Assembly (NCBI GenBank): GCA_944321975.1
Contig: CALUNJ010000017.1
Coordinates: 1-36,863 of the forward strand
Length of the DNA stretch: 36,863 nucleotides
Direction of reading: 5' to 3'
Source of the DNA: an uncultured Paraprevotella sp.
GTDB taxonomy: Bacteria; Bacteroidota; Bacteroidia; Bacteroidales; Bacteroidaceae
Under the pieces are notes generated by a model. That model did no database searches and was not told the origin of the DNA. It saw only the letters and a list, made by a program, of their open reading frames with translations. The first letter of the stretch is position 1; each line of letters opens with the position of its first letter. Below, piece after piece: positions 1 to 7,435 of the stretch. The translations under genes were made by a program, and so were the position numbers.

Positions 1-359
1 TTGGCTTCGTATTCTTCGATGGAGTTGCCTTCGGAAACGAGGTCCACGTCGTGGAAGCAGAAGTATTCGATGCCCAGTTTCTGCATGATTTCAAAGCCGG
101 CATCCGCTTTCTGCTTGGCGATCGTTACGGCGTCCGTGCCTTCGTTCCAGGGGAAAGTCTTGGTGCCGCCGCCGAACTGGTCTGTGCCGTCTGCGCAGAG
201 GGTGTGCCACCATGCCATGGCAAACTTCAACCAGTCTTTCATCTTCTTGCCCATGATGACCTTTTCGGCATCATAGTAGTGGTAAGCCAGCGGGTTTTTG
301 CTCTCTTTTCCTTCGAATTTGATTTTCCCGATGTTAGGGAAATACTCTTTTTGTGCCAT
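1..359 (-). CDS. xylA: Xylose isomerase, N-terminal part (cut by window edge)
   Basis: This enzyme interconverts D-xylose and D-xylulose in the cytoplasm, the first step of the isomerase route for xylose. Reading the minus strand from the ATG at 357-359 gives 119 residues that open MAQKEYFPNIGKIKFEGKES and contain WWHTLCADGTDQFGGGT (about residues 50-66) and FCFHDVD (about 101-107). These match the long (class II, about 440 residue) xylose isomerases. The FHDVD segment holds the His/Asp pair known to act in ring opening in this family. The gene runs off the left edge, so about three quarters of it is missing. It follows xylB by 62 bases with no TAnnTTTG box between them, so the two are probably cotranscribed as xylB-xylA. 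The family call is very secure. Confidence 0.95.
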   Translation of the reverse strand, partial: MAQKEYFPNIGKIKFEGKESKNPLAYHYYDAEKVIMGKKMKDWLKFAMAWWHTLCADGTDQFGGGTKTFPWNEGTDAVTIAKQKADAGFEIMQKLGIEYFCFHDVDLVSEGNSIEEYEA

Positions 360-421
360 AATATTGTTTTTTTAAAAAGGTTGGTGAATAAATAATTATG
401 TTAGGCATAACTTTTAAATGC

Positions 422-1972
422 TCAATAGATTTGCGCGATGCTTTCGAGTGCTTTGGCCCAGCGGCGGTAGGCTTCCTCGTATTGGTCGCGTTTCTGCATG
501 TCCGGTTCGATGACCTTCAGCTTCTCGAGTGTGGAGAAGGCTTCGCGGTTGTCTTTGTAAATGCCCGCGCCGATGCCCGCACCCTTGGCGGCTCCCACGG
601 AGCCGTCGGTCTCGTAGAGTTCGATGACGGCTCCCGTCACTCCTGCCAGCGTGTCGCGGAAGATAGGGCTGAGGAACATGTTGGCTCGTCCGGCATGGAT
701 CTTGTTCACTGTCATGCCCATGCCTTTCATGATGTCGATGCCATACTTGAAGGAGAACACGATGCCTTCCTGGGCGGCACGCACGAGGTGGTTGCGATTG
801 TGTATGTTGAAACTGATGCCTTCGATGGCGCAGCCTGTTTCTTTGTTTTGCATTACGCGCTCGGCCCCGTTGCCGAAGGGGATGATGCTGAGTCCTTCAC
901 TGCCGATGGGCACGCTTTCGGCCATGCGGTTCATTTCTTCATACGAGCATCCTTCGGGCACGATGTTGCGGCGAATCCAAGAGTTGAGGATGCCCGTGCC
1001 GTTGATGCAGAGCAATACGCCGAGGCGGGTCTGTTCCGTGGAGGGGAAGGACGGGAGCGAGGCGCAGCCTGCCGTGTGGTTGACGTGGGCAAAGGTGTTC
1101 ACGCGCGACAAGGGGTCGTAGTTCACCGTGCCGTTCACGCCGTACACTACACCCGACGTGCCTGCCGTCGAGGCGATTTCGCCTGGTTCGAACACGTTCA
1201 GCGACAGCGCATTGTTGGGCTGGTCGCCACCACGGTAAGTCACCGGGATGCCGGCCTTGATGCCTAATTCTTCGGCTACGGCTGCTGTCACCCGTCCTTG
1301 TTCGCAGAACGTGGGGCGGATTTCCGGGATCAAGTCCATGCTGAATCCGAAGTAATCCATCAGTTCCTGGCACACGGCGTTGCGCTTGAAGTCCCAAAAC
1401 ATGCCTTCGGAGAGGCCGGAGACGGTCGTGCAGGCCGTGCCCGTGAGCCGCATGGCGATATAATCGCCCGGCAGCATGATCTTGTCTATTTTCTCATAGA
1501 TTTCCGGTTCGTTTTCTTTCACCCATGCCAGTTTGCTGGCCGTGAAGTTGCCCGGAGAGTTCAGCAAGTGGCCCAGGCAGAAGTCCGCGCCAAGGGCTTC
1601 CATGGCTTTGTTGCCATAGGGCACGGCGCGGGAGTCGCACCAGATGATGGCCGGACGGAGCGCCTTGCCTTCGCGGTCCACACACACCAATCCGTGCATT
1701 TGATAGCTGATGCCGATGGCTGCCAGCCCTTCCCGGAGGGATTCTTGACTGCAATTCGCATGCGCTGCGGCGGTGGCGATTGCCTCTGCCGTGGCACTTT
1801 TCAGGTATTCCCACCATGCGTTGGGGTCTTGTTCCGCCCATCCGGCTTTGATGCTGAGGATGGGAGCTTCCTGTTTGGGGAAGAAAGCATTGCTCAACGT
1901 TTTCCCGCTTTGTGCGTCTACCACACAAGCCTTTACGGAGGAGCTGCCGATGTCATATCCTATTAGGTACAT
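422..1972 (-). CDS. xylB: Xylulokinase (FGGY carbohydrate kinase)
   Basis: It phosphorylates D-xylulose with ATP to D-xylulose 5-phosphate, feeding the pentose phosphate pathway. The 516-residue length is normal for the FGGY family. The N-terminal nucleotide-binding loop YDIGSSSVKACVVDA lies at residues 5-19. The QMHG segment (about 92-95) and the following IIWCDSRA are typical of xylulokinases, and GGDQPNNAL and TAGTSGVVYG mark the second half. The start at 1972 is the first ATG after a good Bacteroidota -7 box (2011-2019). Downstream, xylA begins after 62 bases. It diverges from the Crp/Fnr gene at 2178, so the 205-base interval is shared control DNA. Another FGGY kinase specificity is possible in principle, but the neighbouring xylA makes xylulose the obvious substrate. 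Confidence 0.93.
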   Translation of the reverse strand: MYLIGYDIGSSSVKACVVDAQSGKTLSNAFFPKQEAPILSIKAGWAEQDPNAWWEYLKSATAEAIATAAAHANCSQESLREGLAAIGISYQMHGLVCVDREGKALRPAIIWCDSRAVPYGNKAMEALGADFCLGHLLNSPGNFTASKLAWVKENEPEIYEKIDKIMLPGDYIAMRLTGTACTTVSGLSEGMFWDFKRNAVCQELMDYFGFSMDLIPEIRPTFCEQGRVTAAVAEELGIKAGIPVTYRGGDQPNNALSLNVFEPGEIASTAGTSGVVYGVNGTVNYDPLSRVNTFAHVNHTAGCASLPSFPSTEQTRLGVLLCINGTGILNSWIRRNIVPEGCSYEEMNRMAESVPIGSEGLSIIPFGNGAERVMQNKETGCAIEGISFNIHNRNHLVRAAQEGIVFSFKYGIDIMKGMGMTVNKIHAGRANMFLSPIFRDTLAGVTGAVIELYETDGSVGAAKGAGIGAGIYKDNREAFSTLEKLKVIEPDMQKRDQYEEAYRRWAKALESIAQIY

Positions 1973-2010
1973 ACGCGTTTATGTGTTTTTAATAATACTG
2001 TGATATGTTT

Positions 2011-2019
2011 GCAAAATTA
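2011..2019 (-). promoter_or_regulatory. -7 box of the xylB-xylA promoter
   Basis: Read on the minus strand this is TAATTTTGC, a full match to the Bacteroidota TAnnTTTG box. It lies 38 bases before the xylB ATG. No clear TTTG element is seen about 20 bases further upstream, which would fit a promoter that needs an activator. Confidence 0.6.
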
Positions 2020-2089
2020 GGGGAAGTTTCGAGAAAAAAAATATTTTGGAGGTTAAAAAGAACTTACTTGATATTTTTTTTCGTTTTTT

Positions 2090-2103
2090 CTGATTTATAT
2101 CAG
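2090..2103. promoter_or_regulatory. FNR-like inverted repeat CTGAT-N4-ATCAG
   Basis: CTGATTTATATCAG is a perfect inverted repeat whose inner part, TGAT-N4-ATCA, equals the core of the FNR box (TTGAT-N4-ATCAA). It lies between the divergent xylB and crp/fnr-type genes, 74 bases before the ATG at 2178. The regulator's recognition helix has the E-x-x-S-R pattern that reads this box in FNR, so autoregulation is plausible but inferred. Confidence 0.45.
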
Positions 2104-2117
2104 ATTTCTGTTTCCGG

Positions 2118-2151
2118 TTTGCGTGTTGTTTATGTTTTTTTGTTATCTTCG
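2118..2151 (+). promoter_or_regulatory. Possible promoter of the Crp/Fnr-type gene
   Basis: TATCTTCG at 2144-2151 matches TAnnTTTG at all but one position and is preceded by TTTG at 2118-2121. The 22-base spacer is slightly longer than the usual 19-20. It lies 26 bases before the ATG. Weak, but it is the only candidate in the interval. Confidence 0.35.
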
Positions 2152-2177
2152 TCATGAGATGGTAAAAGAAGAAACGA

Positions 2178-2780
2178 ATGAGCATGGACAAACGTTTGGT
2201 GGCTGATCTGATACCGTCGTTTGCCGGGTTGGCTGATGCCGAGTTGGAAGCCTTGGCTGGAATCCTGGAATTGCGTTCGGTGAGGAAAAGGCAGTTGGTG
2301 GTGTGCGAAGGCCAAGTGTGTCGTGACATGGTCTATGTGCGCAAGGGCCTGTTGCGCCAGTTCTATTTCAAGAATGGGCGGGAGATCACGGAGCATTTCA
2401 CCTGTGAGGGCAATTTTGCTTATTGCATTGAAAGCATTTTCAAGAACGAGCCTTCCCGGCTGGTCATGGAAGCGTTGGAGAACAGCGACCTGTGCCTGAT
2501 ACCCTATGCCGCGTTGGTGGAACTTTCGCACACTTACCGTGGCATTTCCGACTGGCTCCGCCATTATTTGGAGAACAACCTCATCCTGCACCAGGTGAAG
2601 GCCGACTCCTGGCGTTTCGAGTCGGCGAGGGAGCGCTACGAACGTTTCTTGCGCGAATTTCCCACGGTGGCCAACCGGGCGTCGGTCAACGACATGGCCT
2701 CTTATCTCCTGATGACGCCGGAATCGCTGAGCCGGGTGCGCACGGCGGTGTCAAGCGCGTCGGGGAAAAAGGGCCGTTAA
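2178..2780 (+). CDS. Crp/Fnr-family transcriptional regulator
   Basis: A 200-residue DNA-binding protein of the Crp/Fnr type. Residues about 15-115 form the cyclic-nucleotide-binding-like beta barrel (RKRQLVVCEGQ, MVYVRKGLLRQFYF). A long dimer helix follows at about 120-145. Residues 150-192 form the winged helix-turn-helix, ending MTPESLSRVR. The recognition helix carries E182, S185 and R186 at the spacing of the FNR residues that read TTGAT, rather than the Arg-Glu pattern of CRP. There is no four-cysteine iron-sulfur motif as in FNR and no obvious cAMP-contact set, so the signal is unknown. This short form is common in Bacteroidota. An alternative ATG lies two codons later (2184). It is divergent from xylB, but control of xylBA by this protein is only a possibility. 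Confidence 0.85.
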   Translation: MSMDKRLVADLIPSFAGLADAELEALAGILELRSVRKRQLVVCEGQVCRDMVYVRKGLLRQFYFKNGREITEHFTCEGNFAYCIESIFKNEPSRLVMEALENSDLCLIPYAALVELSHTYRGISDWLRHYLENNLILHQVKADSWRFESARERYERFLREFPTVANRASVNDMASYLLMTPESLSRVRTAVSSASGKKGR

Positions 2781-3148
2781 GGCACTTTCCCGGTCAGGCC
2801 TTCTTCTCGGTTTCCTGTTTTTTCCTGGCCACAGGAATCAAGAACAAGTAAGCTCCATTTCCAAGTCCATATTGTCCTATTTTGAAGGAGAATTCTATTT
2901 CTCTAATAATCAGTAGAATAAACGCATCTTGAAATACGCGGGCTTTTCTCAAGCGATTCACATTTTTTTCTCTTGAGAAAAAAATGTGAATCGCTTGAAG
3001 GAATTTTGCGCTCCCCTTGAGACCGGTTTTGTCCTATTCCGCACGCGTGTCTTTTTCCCTTACGAGGCAATAGGAACCTCTCCGCTCCGGCACCGCAAAC
3101 TTTTAGGTTATTTCCGCTGATTTCCTGCGGCTCCGTTTTCTGCTCCTG
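2781..3148. other. Gene-free island between convergent genes, with palindromic repeat
   Basis: These 368 bases lie between the 3' ends of the Crp/Fnr gene and the small gene at 3149-3508. No credible reading frame is seen. It holds the near-perfect palindrome at 2950-2997 and two copies of the 10-mer TTGTCCTATT (2872-2881 and 3029-3038), which also occurs in the island at 8948-9608. I see no tRNA fold or transposase remnant. Confidence 0.6.
2950..2997. repeat. Dispersed palindromic repeat, copy 1
   Basis: Two perfectly complementary 23-base arms (2950-2972 and 2975-2997) are separated by TT. The arm reads CAAGCGATTCACAT, then seven T, then CTC. A transcript from either strand could form a long hairpin. 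Related copies lie at 9137-9188 and 35349-35400, and a half-site array at 22639-22700. The convergent position would suit a two-way terminator, though it lies about 150 bases or more from either stop codon. Confidence 0.85.
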
Positions 3149-3508
3149 TCATATTAAACCCTCTTCCTTCAAAACTTCCTTGATTTTCTGATAAGTTTCC
3201 AATTTGAACTGCCACATTTCGGGCGAGTCGCCTTCCGGGGGGGCCGGACAAGTGTGTGGCTTCTTAAGCACGGGCGGGGTGGCTTCCTCGAACTCCGCAA
3301 ACGTCATTTCGATCTCGTCTCCCACGTGGAGCGTGCCCCCTTTCCAGGTCCAATGTTTCTTTTCTTTGGGATGATAGCCGCCTACGCTCCAATGACAGTG
3401 GTTGTCCCTTTCCATGGCGTTGATGATGATGGAGACTCCCTCGCCGGGCATGCCGACCTGGCAAGTTTCATTGTCCCAGGTGGTGCTTCTTACAATTAAT
3501 CCTTTCAT
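3149..3508 (-). CDS. Small protein of unknown function, paralogue of its neighbour
   Basis: A 119-residue protein I cannot assign. It has no signal peptide or membrane segment, so it is probably cytoplasmic. Residues 1-75 look like a beta-rich domain with many Trp and His residues (MKGLIVRSTTWDNETCQVG, HCHWSVGGY, HWTWKGGTLHVGDEIEMTF). A Pro-rich linker follows (PPVLKKPHTCPAPPEGD), and then a C-terminal helix ending KEVLKEEGLI. The order resembles the 107-residue protein encoded just upstream: an MxGL start, a GDxxxxxxxE strand followed by a [AS]-P-P turn, and a closing charged helix with GLI. The stop of that gene is four bases before this ATG, so they are cotranscribed. An old duplication is likely. 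An immunity or other small binding role is conceivable, but nothing here shows it. Confidence 0.7.
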   Translation of the reverse strand: MKGLIVRSTTWDNETCQVGMPGEGVSIIINAMERDNHCHWSVGGYHPKEKKHWTWKGGTLHVGDEIEMTFAEFEEATPPVLKKPHTCPAPPEGDSPEMWQFKLETYQKIKEVLKEEGLI

Positions 3509-3512
3509 TGTT

Positions 3513-3836
3513 TCAGCCTTCTTTCGCGATTAAACCTTTTTCTTCCAGTTCTTTTTTGAGCTGTGCGTAGCGTTCCAGCATTTTTTTGCGGTCATCCTTT
3601 TGGGTCTTCAATGGGGGGGAAGCCTTGTCGGTCTGGATGATGCGCACGGTGACCTTGTCGCCCTGCCGCGCCCTGGCGTCGAGCCAATGGTAGCCGTAGC
3701 CATAGCCTTTTCCGCGTACGGTTATATAGCCCTCGTCGTCCGGTGCCGCCGTCGTGGTCAGTATGGCAAAAGTGAAGTTTTCCGCTGCGGCCGTGATGGG
3801 CGGTTCGTTGTTGATCTGAATTTCTAATCCGAGCAT
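3513..3836 (-). CDS. Small protein of unknown function, paralogue of its neighbour
   Basis: A 107-residue protein with no recognised family. It opens MLGLEIQINNEPPITAAAEN and has a beta-rich first part with a Gly/Tyr repeat (GKGYGYGYHW, about residues 43-52). Next come QGDKVTVRIIQTDKASPP and a strongly charged C-terminal helix, LERYAQLKKELEEKGLI. The strand-turn-helix arrangement parallels the downstream 119-residue protein. It has no signal peptide. It lies 69 bases after the membrane-protein gene, the widest gap in this six-gene run, so an internal promoter is possible, although I see no clear -7 box. Function unknown. Confidence 0.7.
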   Translation of the reverse strand: MLGLEIQINNEPPITAAAENFTFAILTTTAAPDDEGYITVRGKGYGYGYHWLDARARQGDKVTVRIIQTDKASPPLKTQKDDRKKMLERYAQLKKELEEKGLIAKEG

Positions 3837-3905
3837 GATCTTAGTGGTGTTTTTTTATTCGTTTTTCTGTTTTTCAGGAGGAACGCCTTGCTCGTGCGGG
3901 TTCGC

Positions 3906-4601
3906 TTAGGGCTTGCGTTTCATCCGCGCGGCCACGGCCAGCAACACGCCGAGCACCACGCCCAGCAAGGCGGCAAACAGCACCCGGGCTTCGCCCGGCA
4001 GCAGGAATGTGACGGTGTGGGCCGGCACCCAGAAGAAGGGGATGGTCTTTTTGAACACGAAGTGCCACTGCGCGTCCCAATTCAGGTGGGTCATGATGCG
4101 GGCCATCGGGATGGGGGTGGCCAGGGCGCGCAGCGAGCCGCCGCAGGCCAGGATGTGGGTGTCGGTGATTTTGTGGAAAGTCATGAACACGGGGGCGAAG
4201 ATGCCGTTCATCCCCACTGAGATGCAGAGGGCCACCAGCACCTTCAGCGGCCCGGTCGGGCCGGCCATGGCAGCGGCCGCGCCGTGCAGCCCGCAATATT
4301 CAAGGGCCACCGGCACTCCGTTGGAGAAGATGATCATGGCCAGATTGATGCCCATGCCGAGGATGCCCCACACCACGGCGCGGGGCCACACGCCGAACCC
4401 GCGTTGCAGATAAGTGCCGGAACTGAGGCGGAGTCCCAGCAACTCACCGGCCGTGGCGAGGACGGCGAATTTCAGGAAGCTCATCACCATGCCGTGTTCG
4501 GCATTGAAAGATTTGTAGCCGTCGTAGAGCGGTGCGGAGACGGCGAACGGGACAAAAATCGCGAGGACGACCGCGATGAAGGCAAAGTCGGACTTTTTCA
4601 T
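3906..4601 (-). CDS. Multi-pass inner-membrane protein (Mpv17-like at most)
   Basis: A 231-residue integral membrane protein. Hydrophobic segments are visible at about 7-27, 41-58, 74-95, 120-145 and 195-222, and the C-terminus is basic (AARMKRKP). The region WHFVFKKTIPFFWVPAHTVT followed by LLPGEARVLFAALLG loosely recalls the closing part of Mpv17/PMP22-type proteins, but I would not name it from that alone. It lies 26 bases after the DUF3108 gene and upstream of the two small unknown genes, all on the minus strand, which suggests cotranscription with an envelope-related group. Substrate and role are unknown. Confidence 0.75.
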   Translation of the reverse strand: MKKSDFAFIAVVLAIFVPFAVSAPLYDGYKSFNAEHGMVMSFLKFAVLATAGELLGLRLSSGTYLQRGFGVWPRAVVWGILGMGINLAMIIFSNGVPVALEYCGLHGAAAAMAGPTGPLKVLVALCISVGMNGIFAPVFMTFHKITDTHILACGGSLRALATPIPMARIMTHLNWDAQWHFVFKKTIPFFWVPAHTVTFLLPGEARVLFAALLGVVLGVLLAVAARMKRKP

Positions 4602-4627
4602 GGCATTTGTGTTTTTGTGGGTGATGA

Positions 4628-5443
4628 TTATTTGATGATGGAAGTCTGCGGGTTGCGCACGCCCTTGGCTTCCGTCAGGAACGCCTTGGCGCTGCCGAAA
4701 CGCAGGTACATGTCGAGCCGCACGGGCAGGTGGTTGAGGTCGTCGGTGATGTAGAAGGTGACGACTTCCTTTTCCTCGCCTTCCTCATATTCCACGAAGG
4801 AGAACACCAGGCAGCGGTATTTGGTCTTGCTCTCTTCCATTTTGAATGTTTTCTTGCCGCGGTAGATCAGGGTCTGCTCTTCCACCTTCCCGCCGTCTAC
4901 CATGGGGAAGAGTATCTTTTGTCCCACCTTGTAGTCCGAGGCGTCGAATGAGCGGGCGCGGAGCAGCATGCTGAGCATGTCATAGATGCAGACGTTGCTT
5001 TGCTGCGCTTTTTCCCGGATTTCGTCGCGGTGGGTCTTGAAGCGCATTTTCACCTGGTTTTTTCCGCCTTCGTAGCCATACCAGGCTTCGTCCACCGTGT
5101 AGCGGTCTCCTTCGAGCGCGCCTTTGCGGTAATAGTAGGGGACGAGCTCCTTGTCCACAATGCTGACGAGGGTGTCGCGCAACACGAAGAGCCGGTCGGC
5201 CATCCGGTTGCCCCGTGTGATGAGGTGGCAGCGGTAGGCGTCGTGGCCTTGGTAGCGGGTGTCCTTGATGTTCATGTTGGCACTGCCCACCGTCACCCAT
5301 ATGAATTTCCAGTTGAAATACAGCTTGTAGGACAAGTCCTCGCCTGCGGAAAAGGCCAGGTTTTCCGCAGTGCATTGCGCCTTGAGGCTCGTGAAAGTTC
5401 CTGTGCAGAGTGCCAGGAGCCATATAAAGACGGTTTTTCTCAT
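4628..5443 (-). CDS. Exported DUF3108-type protein
   Basis: A 271-residue exported protein. The N-terminus MRKTVFIWLLALCTGTFTSL followed by KAQC is a signal peptide. It probably has a signal peptidase I site near residues 22-23; the Cys after AQ lacks a good lipobox. The mature part (AFSAGEDLSYKLYFNWKFIWVTVGSA, YRCHLITRGNRMADRLFVLRDTLVSIVD, then a run of beta strands ending HLPVRLDMYLRFGSAKAFLTEAKG) matches the pattern of DUF3108 proteins, which are periplasmic beta-rich proteins of unsettled function. It is 22 bases downstream of the Ig-like lipoprotein gene and 26 bases upstream of the membrane protein. The pairing suggests a joint envelope role. The exact function is unknown. Confidence 0.8.
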   Translation of the reverse strand: MRKTVFIWLLALCTGTFTSLKAQCTAENLAFSAGEDLSYKLYFNWKFIWVTVGSANMNIKDTRYQGHDAYRCHLITRGNRMADRLFVLRDTLVSIVDKELVPYYYRKGALEGDRYTVDEAWYGYEGGKNQVKMRFKTHRDEIREKAQQSNVCIYDMLSMLLRARSFDASDYKVGQKILFPMVDGGKVEEQTLIYRGKKTFKMEESKTKYRCLVFSFVEYEEGEEKEVVTFYITDDLNHLPVRLDMYLRFGSAKAFLTEAKGVRNPQTSIIK

Positions 5444-5465
5444 CGTTTATTTTTTTAAAAACAGG

Positions 5466-7424
5466 TTATCTTCTCTTTCGGTTGCGTTGTTCCCTTTCGT
5501 ATTCCCGTTGGGCTTCGAGCCGTTTGATCCTCTTTTCCGAGTCGGGCTTCTGTTTGGTGATGGCCGCGGGCTTTTGTTTGTTCAGGGGGATGCTTCTGGG
5601 TTCCCAGTCCTGTTCCACTTCCCAGCGTGCTCTCAGCGTCAGGGGTTTGGGGAAATAGAACACCTCTTCGGGTTGCAGTCCGTCTTCGTAGCAGCCCGTG
5701 GTCCATAGCCCGTCGCCGTTCCGGTCGAGGAAAAGCCTCAAGTAGTAATCACCCGGGTTGAGGTAGAAAAAGTCTGCCCGGTTGTTCACCGCCCTGACCG
5801 AGCGTATCACTTTGCCGGTGTTGTTCAGCAGCTGTACCACTGCGCCGGTGTCGGGAAGGATCAGTTGGACGAACAGCGAGCTGAATTCTTCTTCGGGGGT
5901 TGCGGAGATTTCCTTTTTGATGGGGGCGCTCATTTTCCCCAGGATGCTGACGACGGCGTTGCTGTCGGCCTCCAGCCTGTATTTCTCCCCGGGATGCCAT
6001 TCGGCATAAAGCATGTAGCTCCTCATGTCGTTTTCCTGAGGCAGGAACAAGTAGGGCTCCTCGACCCAAAGCGTGTCCTTTTGCTTGTAGAAGCGGAAGG
6101 CGGCAGTGTCCACGCTGGCGATAGGCTCGTCGAACGTGAAGAGGATGTTCTGCATCGGGGCGATGCTGCCCGCAGGCTGCACCTTATAGTTGAATTCCTC
6201 TCTCAGGAAAGGATTCGGGGTGGGCTTGTAGTTCTCTTTTTGCCGCCTCCTGGCTTTCTTCTGCTGGTCTTCCCATTTCTCGATTTTCTGTTGCAGCTGT
6301 TCCCGTTGTCGTTTGCGTGTGATTTTGGGGACAAGATCGAGCGTGTCTGTGCGGTAGGCTAATTGCCCCGTGGTGTCTGTGTCCAGATAGGTCATGCTGA
6401 ACGACAAGGTGTCTTTGTTGGACACCAGCGTGTCGGTGATCCAATACGTCAGCGTGTCGTTGTGGGCGGAGCGTTCCATGACCAGGCCGCAGTCCTCAAA
6501 GTCGAAGTTCAGCCCTTTGAGCGTGGGGATGGTGTCGGACGGCGCCGTGAAGTAGAGGGTGAACATGTCGGGGAGGGGGCGTTCCGTCTTCAGCAGGTGG
6601 AGTTCCTGGTAGCCTTCCGTGAATCCGCGCAGGATGATGTTGTCCGGATAGAAGTGGGTGAAGTGGATGGTCTTGATGGTGTCGATGCGGGTGCTGTCCA
6701 GGTCGGCCCAGAGGGTGTCCATCCGGCTGTCGGGGCTGGCGTGCGGCTCGACGATGACGGAGTCAAAGGCTATTTTTTCTGCCTTTTGCGAGAACAGGAA
6801 ATTGCCGTCCATGTCCTGCAGGGCGTAAATGCGGTATTTGCCCGGCGCCACTCCTTTGATGGAGAAGCGTCCGCTGCCATCCGTGCGGGAGACTCTCGTG
6901 AAGGGCCGGGTGGTGAAAGCCGTGTCGGACAGGTCGGAGTATAACCCGACGAGCATGCCTTTTATCGGTTCCAGGTCCTCGGCCTCCAGCAGGGTTCCGG
7001 CCACCTGCATGGTGTCGATCTGTCCGCCCGTGGAGAACGAATAGGTGAAGTTGCCCATGGGGTTATTTTCATTGTTGTCCACGATGGCATCGGCAAAGTC
7101 GATGGTGTAGGTGGTGTTGGGACGGAGCGTGTCATAGAGGGTGACATGTATTTTCTTGCCGTTGGTCCTTATTTCCGGCATTTCTTTTTGCGGGGGCGAG
7201 ACGACGACCTTTTCCGAGGCGTTTTCAATCACGATGTATTCGTCGAAGGTCAGGGTCAGTCTTTTGGCCTTGTTGTTCGTGGCCATGTTTTCCGGATGGC
7301 ATTTCACGATTTTAGGCGGTGTGATGTCCCATCCTCCTCCTTCGGGCGAACCGATGCTGGCACAAGCGGCCAGCAGGATCAGGATGCAGACGGTGATGAT
7401 CGGGTAGGGCGTGAGTTTGTGCAT
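5466..7424 (-). CDS. Large Ig-like-domain lipoprotein
   Basis: A 652-residue lipoprotein. The start MHKLTPYPIITVCILILLAA is followed by Cys21, which fits a lipobox (LAAC) for export and lipidation. Residues about 34-133 resemble a bacterial Ig-like domain of the Big_5 type (ITPPKIVKCHPENMA, RLTLTFDEYIVIENA, NTTYTIDFADAIVDNNENN, GNFTYSFSTG). Residues about 140-210 look like a carboxypeptidase-regulatory or prealbumin-like fold (GRFSIKGVAPGKYRIYALQD). The rest is beta-rich with many Thr and Asp residues and repeats the FDEPIA pattern near residue 440. The last 30 residues are very basic and charged (EKRIKRLEAQREYEREQRNR). It starts 11 bases after the GH3-family gene stops. It is probably a surface or periplasmic structural protein; no enzyme motif is seen. 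Confidence 0.82.
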   Translation of the reverse strand: MHKLTPYPIITVCILILLAACASIGSPEGGGWDITPPKIVKCHPENMATNNKAKRLTLTFDEYIVIENASEKVVVSPPQKEMPEIRTNGKKIHVTLYDTLRPNTTYTIDFADAIVDNNENNPMGNFTYSFSTGGQIDTMQVAGTLLEAEDLEPIKGMLVGLYSDLSDTAFTTRPFTRVSRTDGSGRFSIKGVAPGKYRIYALQDMDGNFLFSQKAEKIAFDSVIVEPHASPDSRMDTLWADLDSTRIDTIKTIHFTHFYPDNIILRGFTEGYQELHLLKTERPLPDMFTLYFTAPSDTIPTLKGLNFDFEDCGLVMERSAHNDTLTYWITDTLVSNKDTLSFSMTYLDTDTTGQLAYRTDTLDLVPKITRKRQREQLQQKIEKWEDQQKKARRRQKENYKPTPNPFLREEFNYKVQPAGSIAPMQNILFTFDEPIASVDTAAFRFYKQKDTLWVEEPYLFLPQENDMRSYMLYAEWHPGEKYRLEADSNAVVSILGKMSAPIKKEISATPEEEFSSLFVQLILPDTGAVVQLLNNTGKVIRSVRAVNNRADFFYLNPGDYYLRLFLDRNGDGLWTTGCYEDGLQPEEVFYFPKPLTLRARWEVEQDWEPRSIPLNKQKPAAITKQKPDSEKRIKRLEAQREYEREQRNRKRR

Positions 7425-7435
7425 GAAACGTCCTT

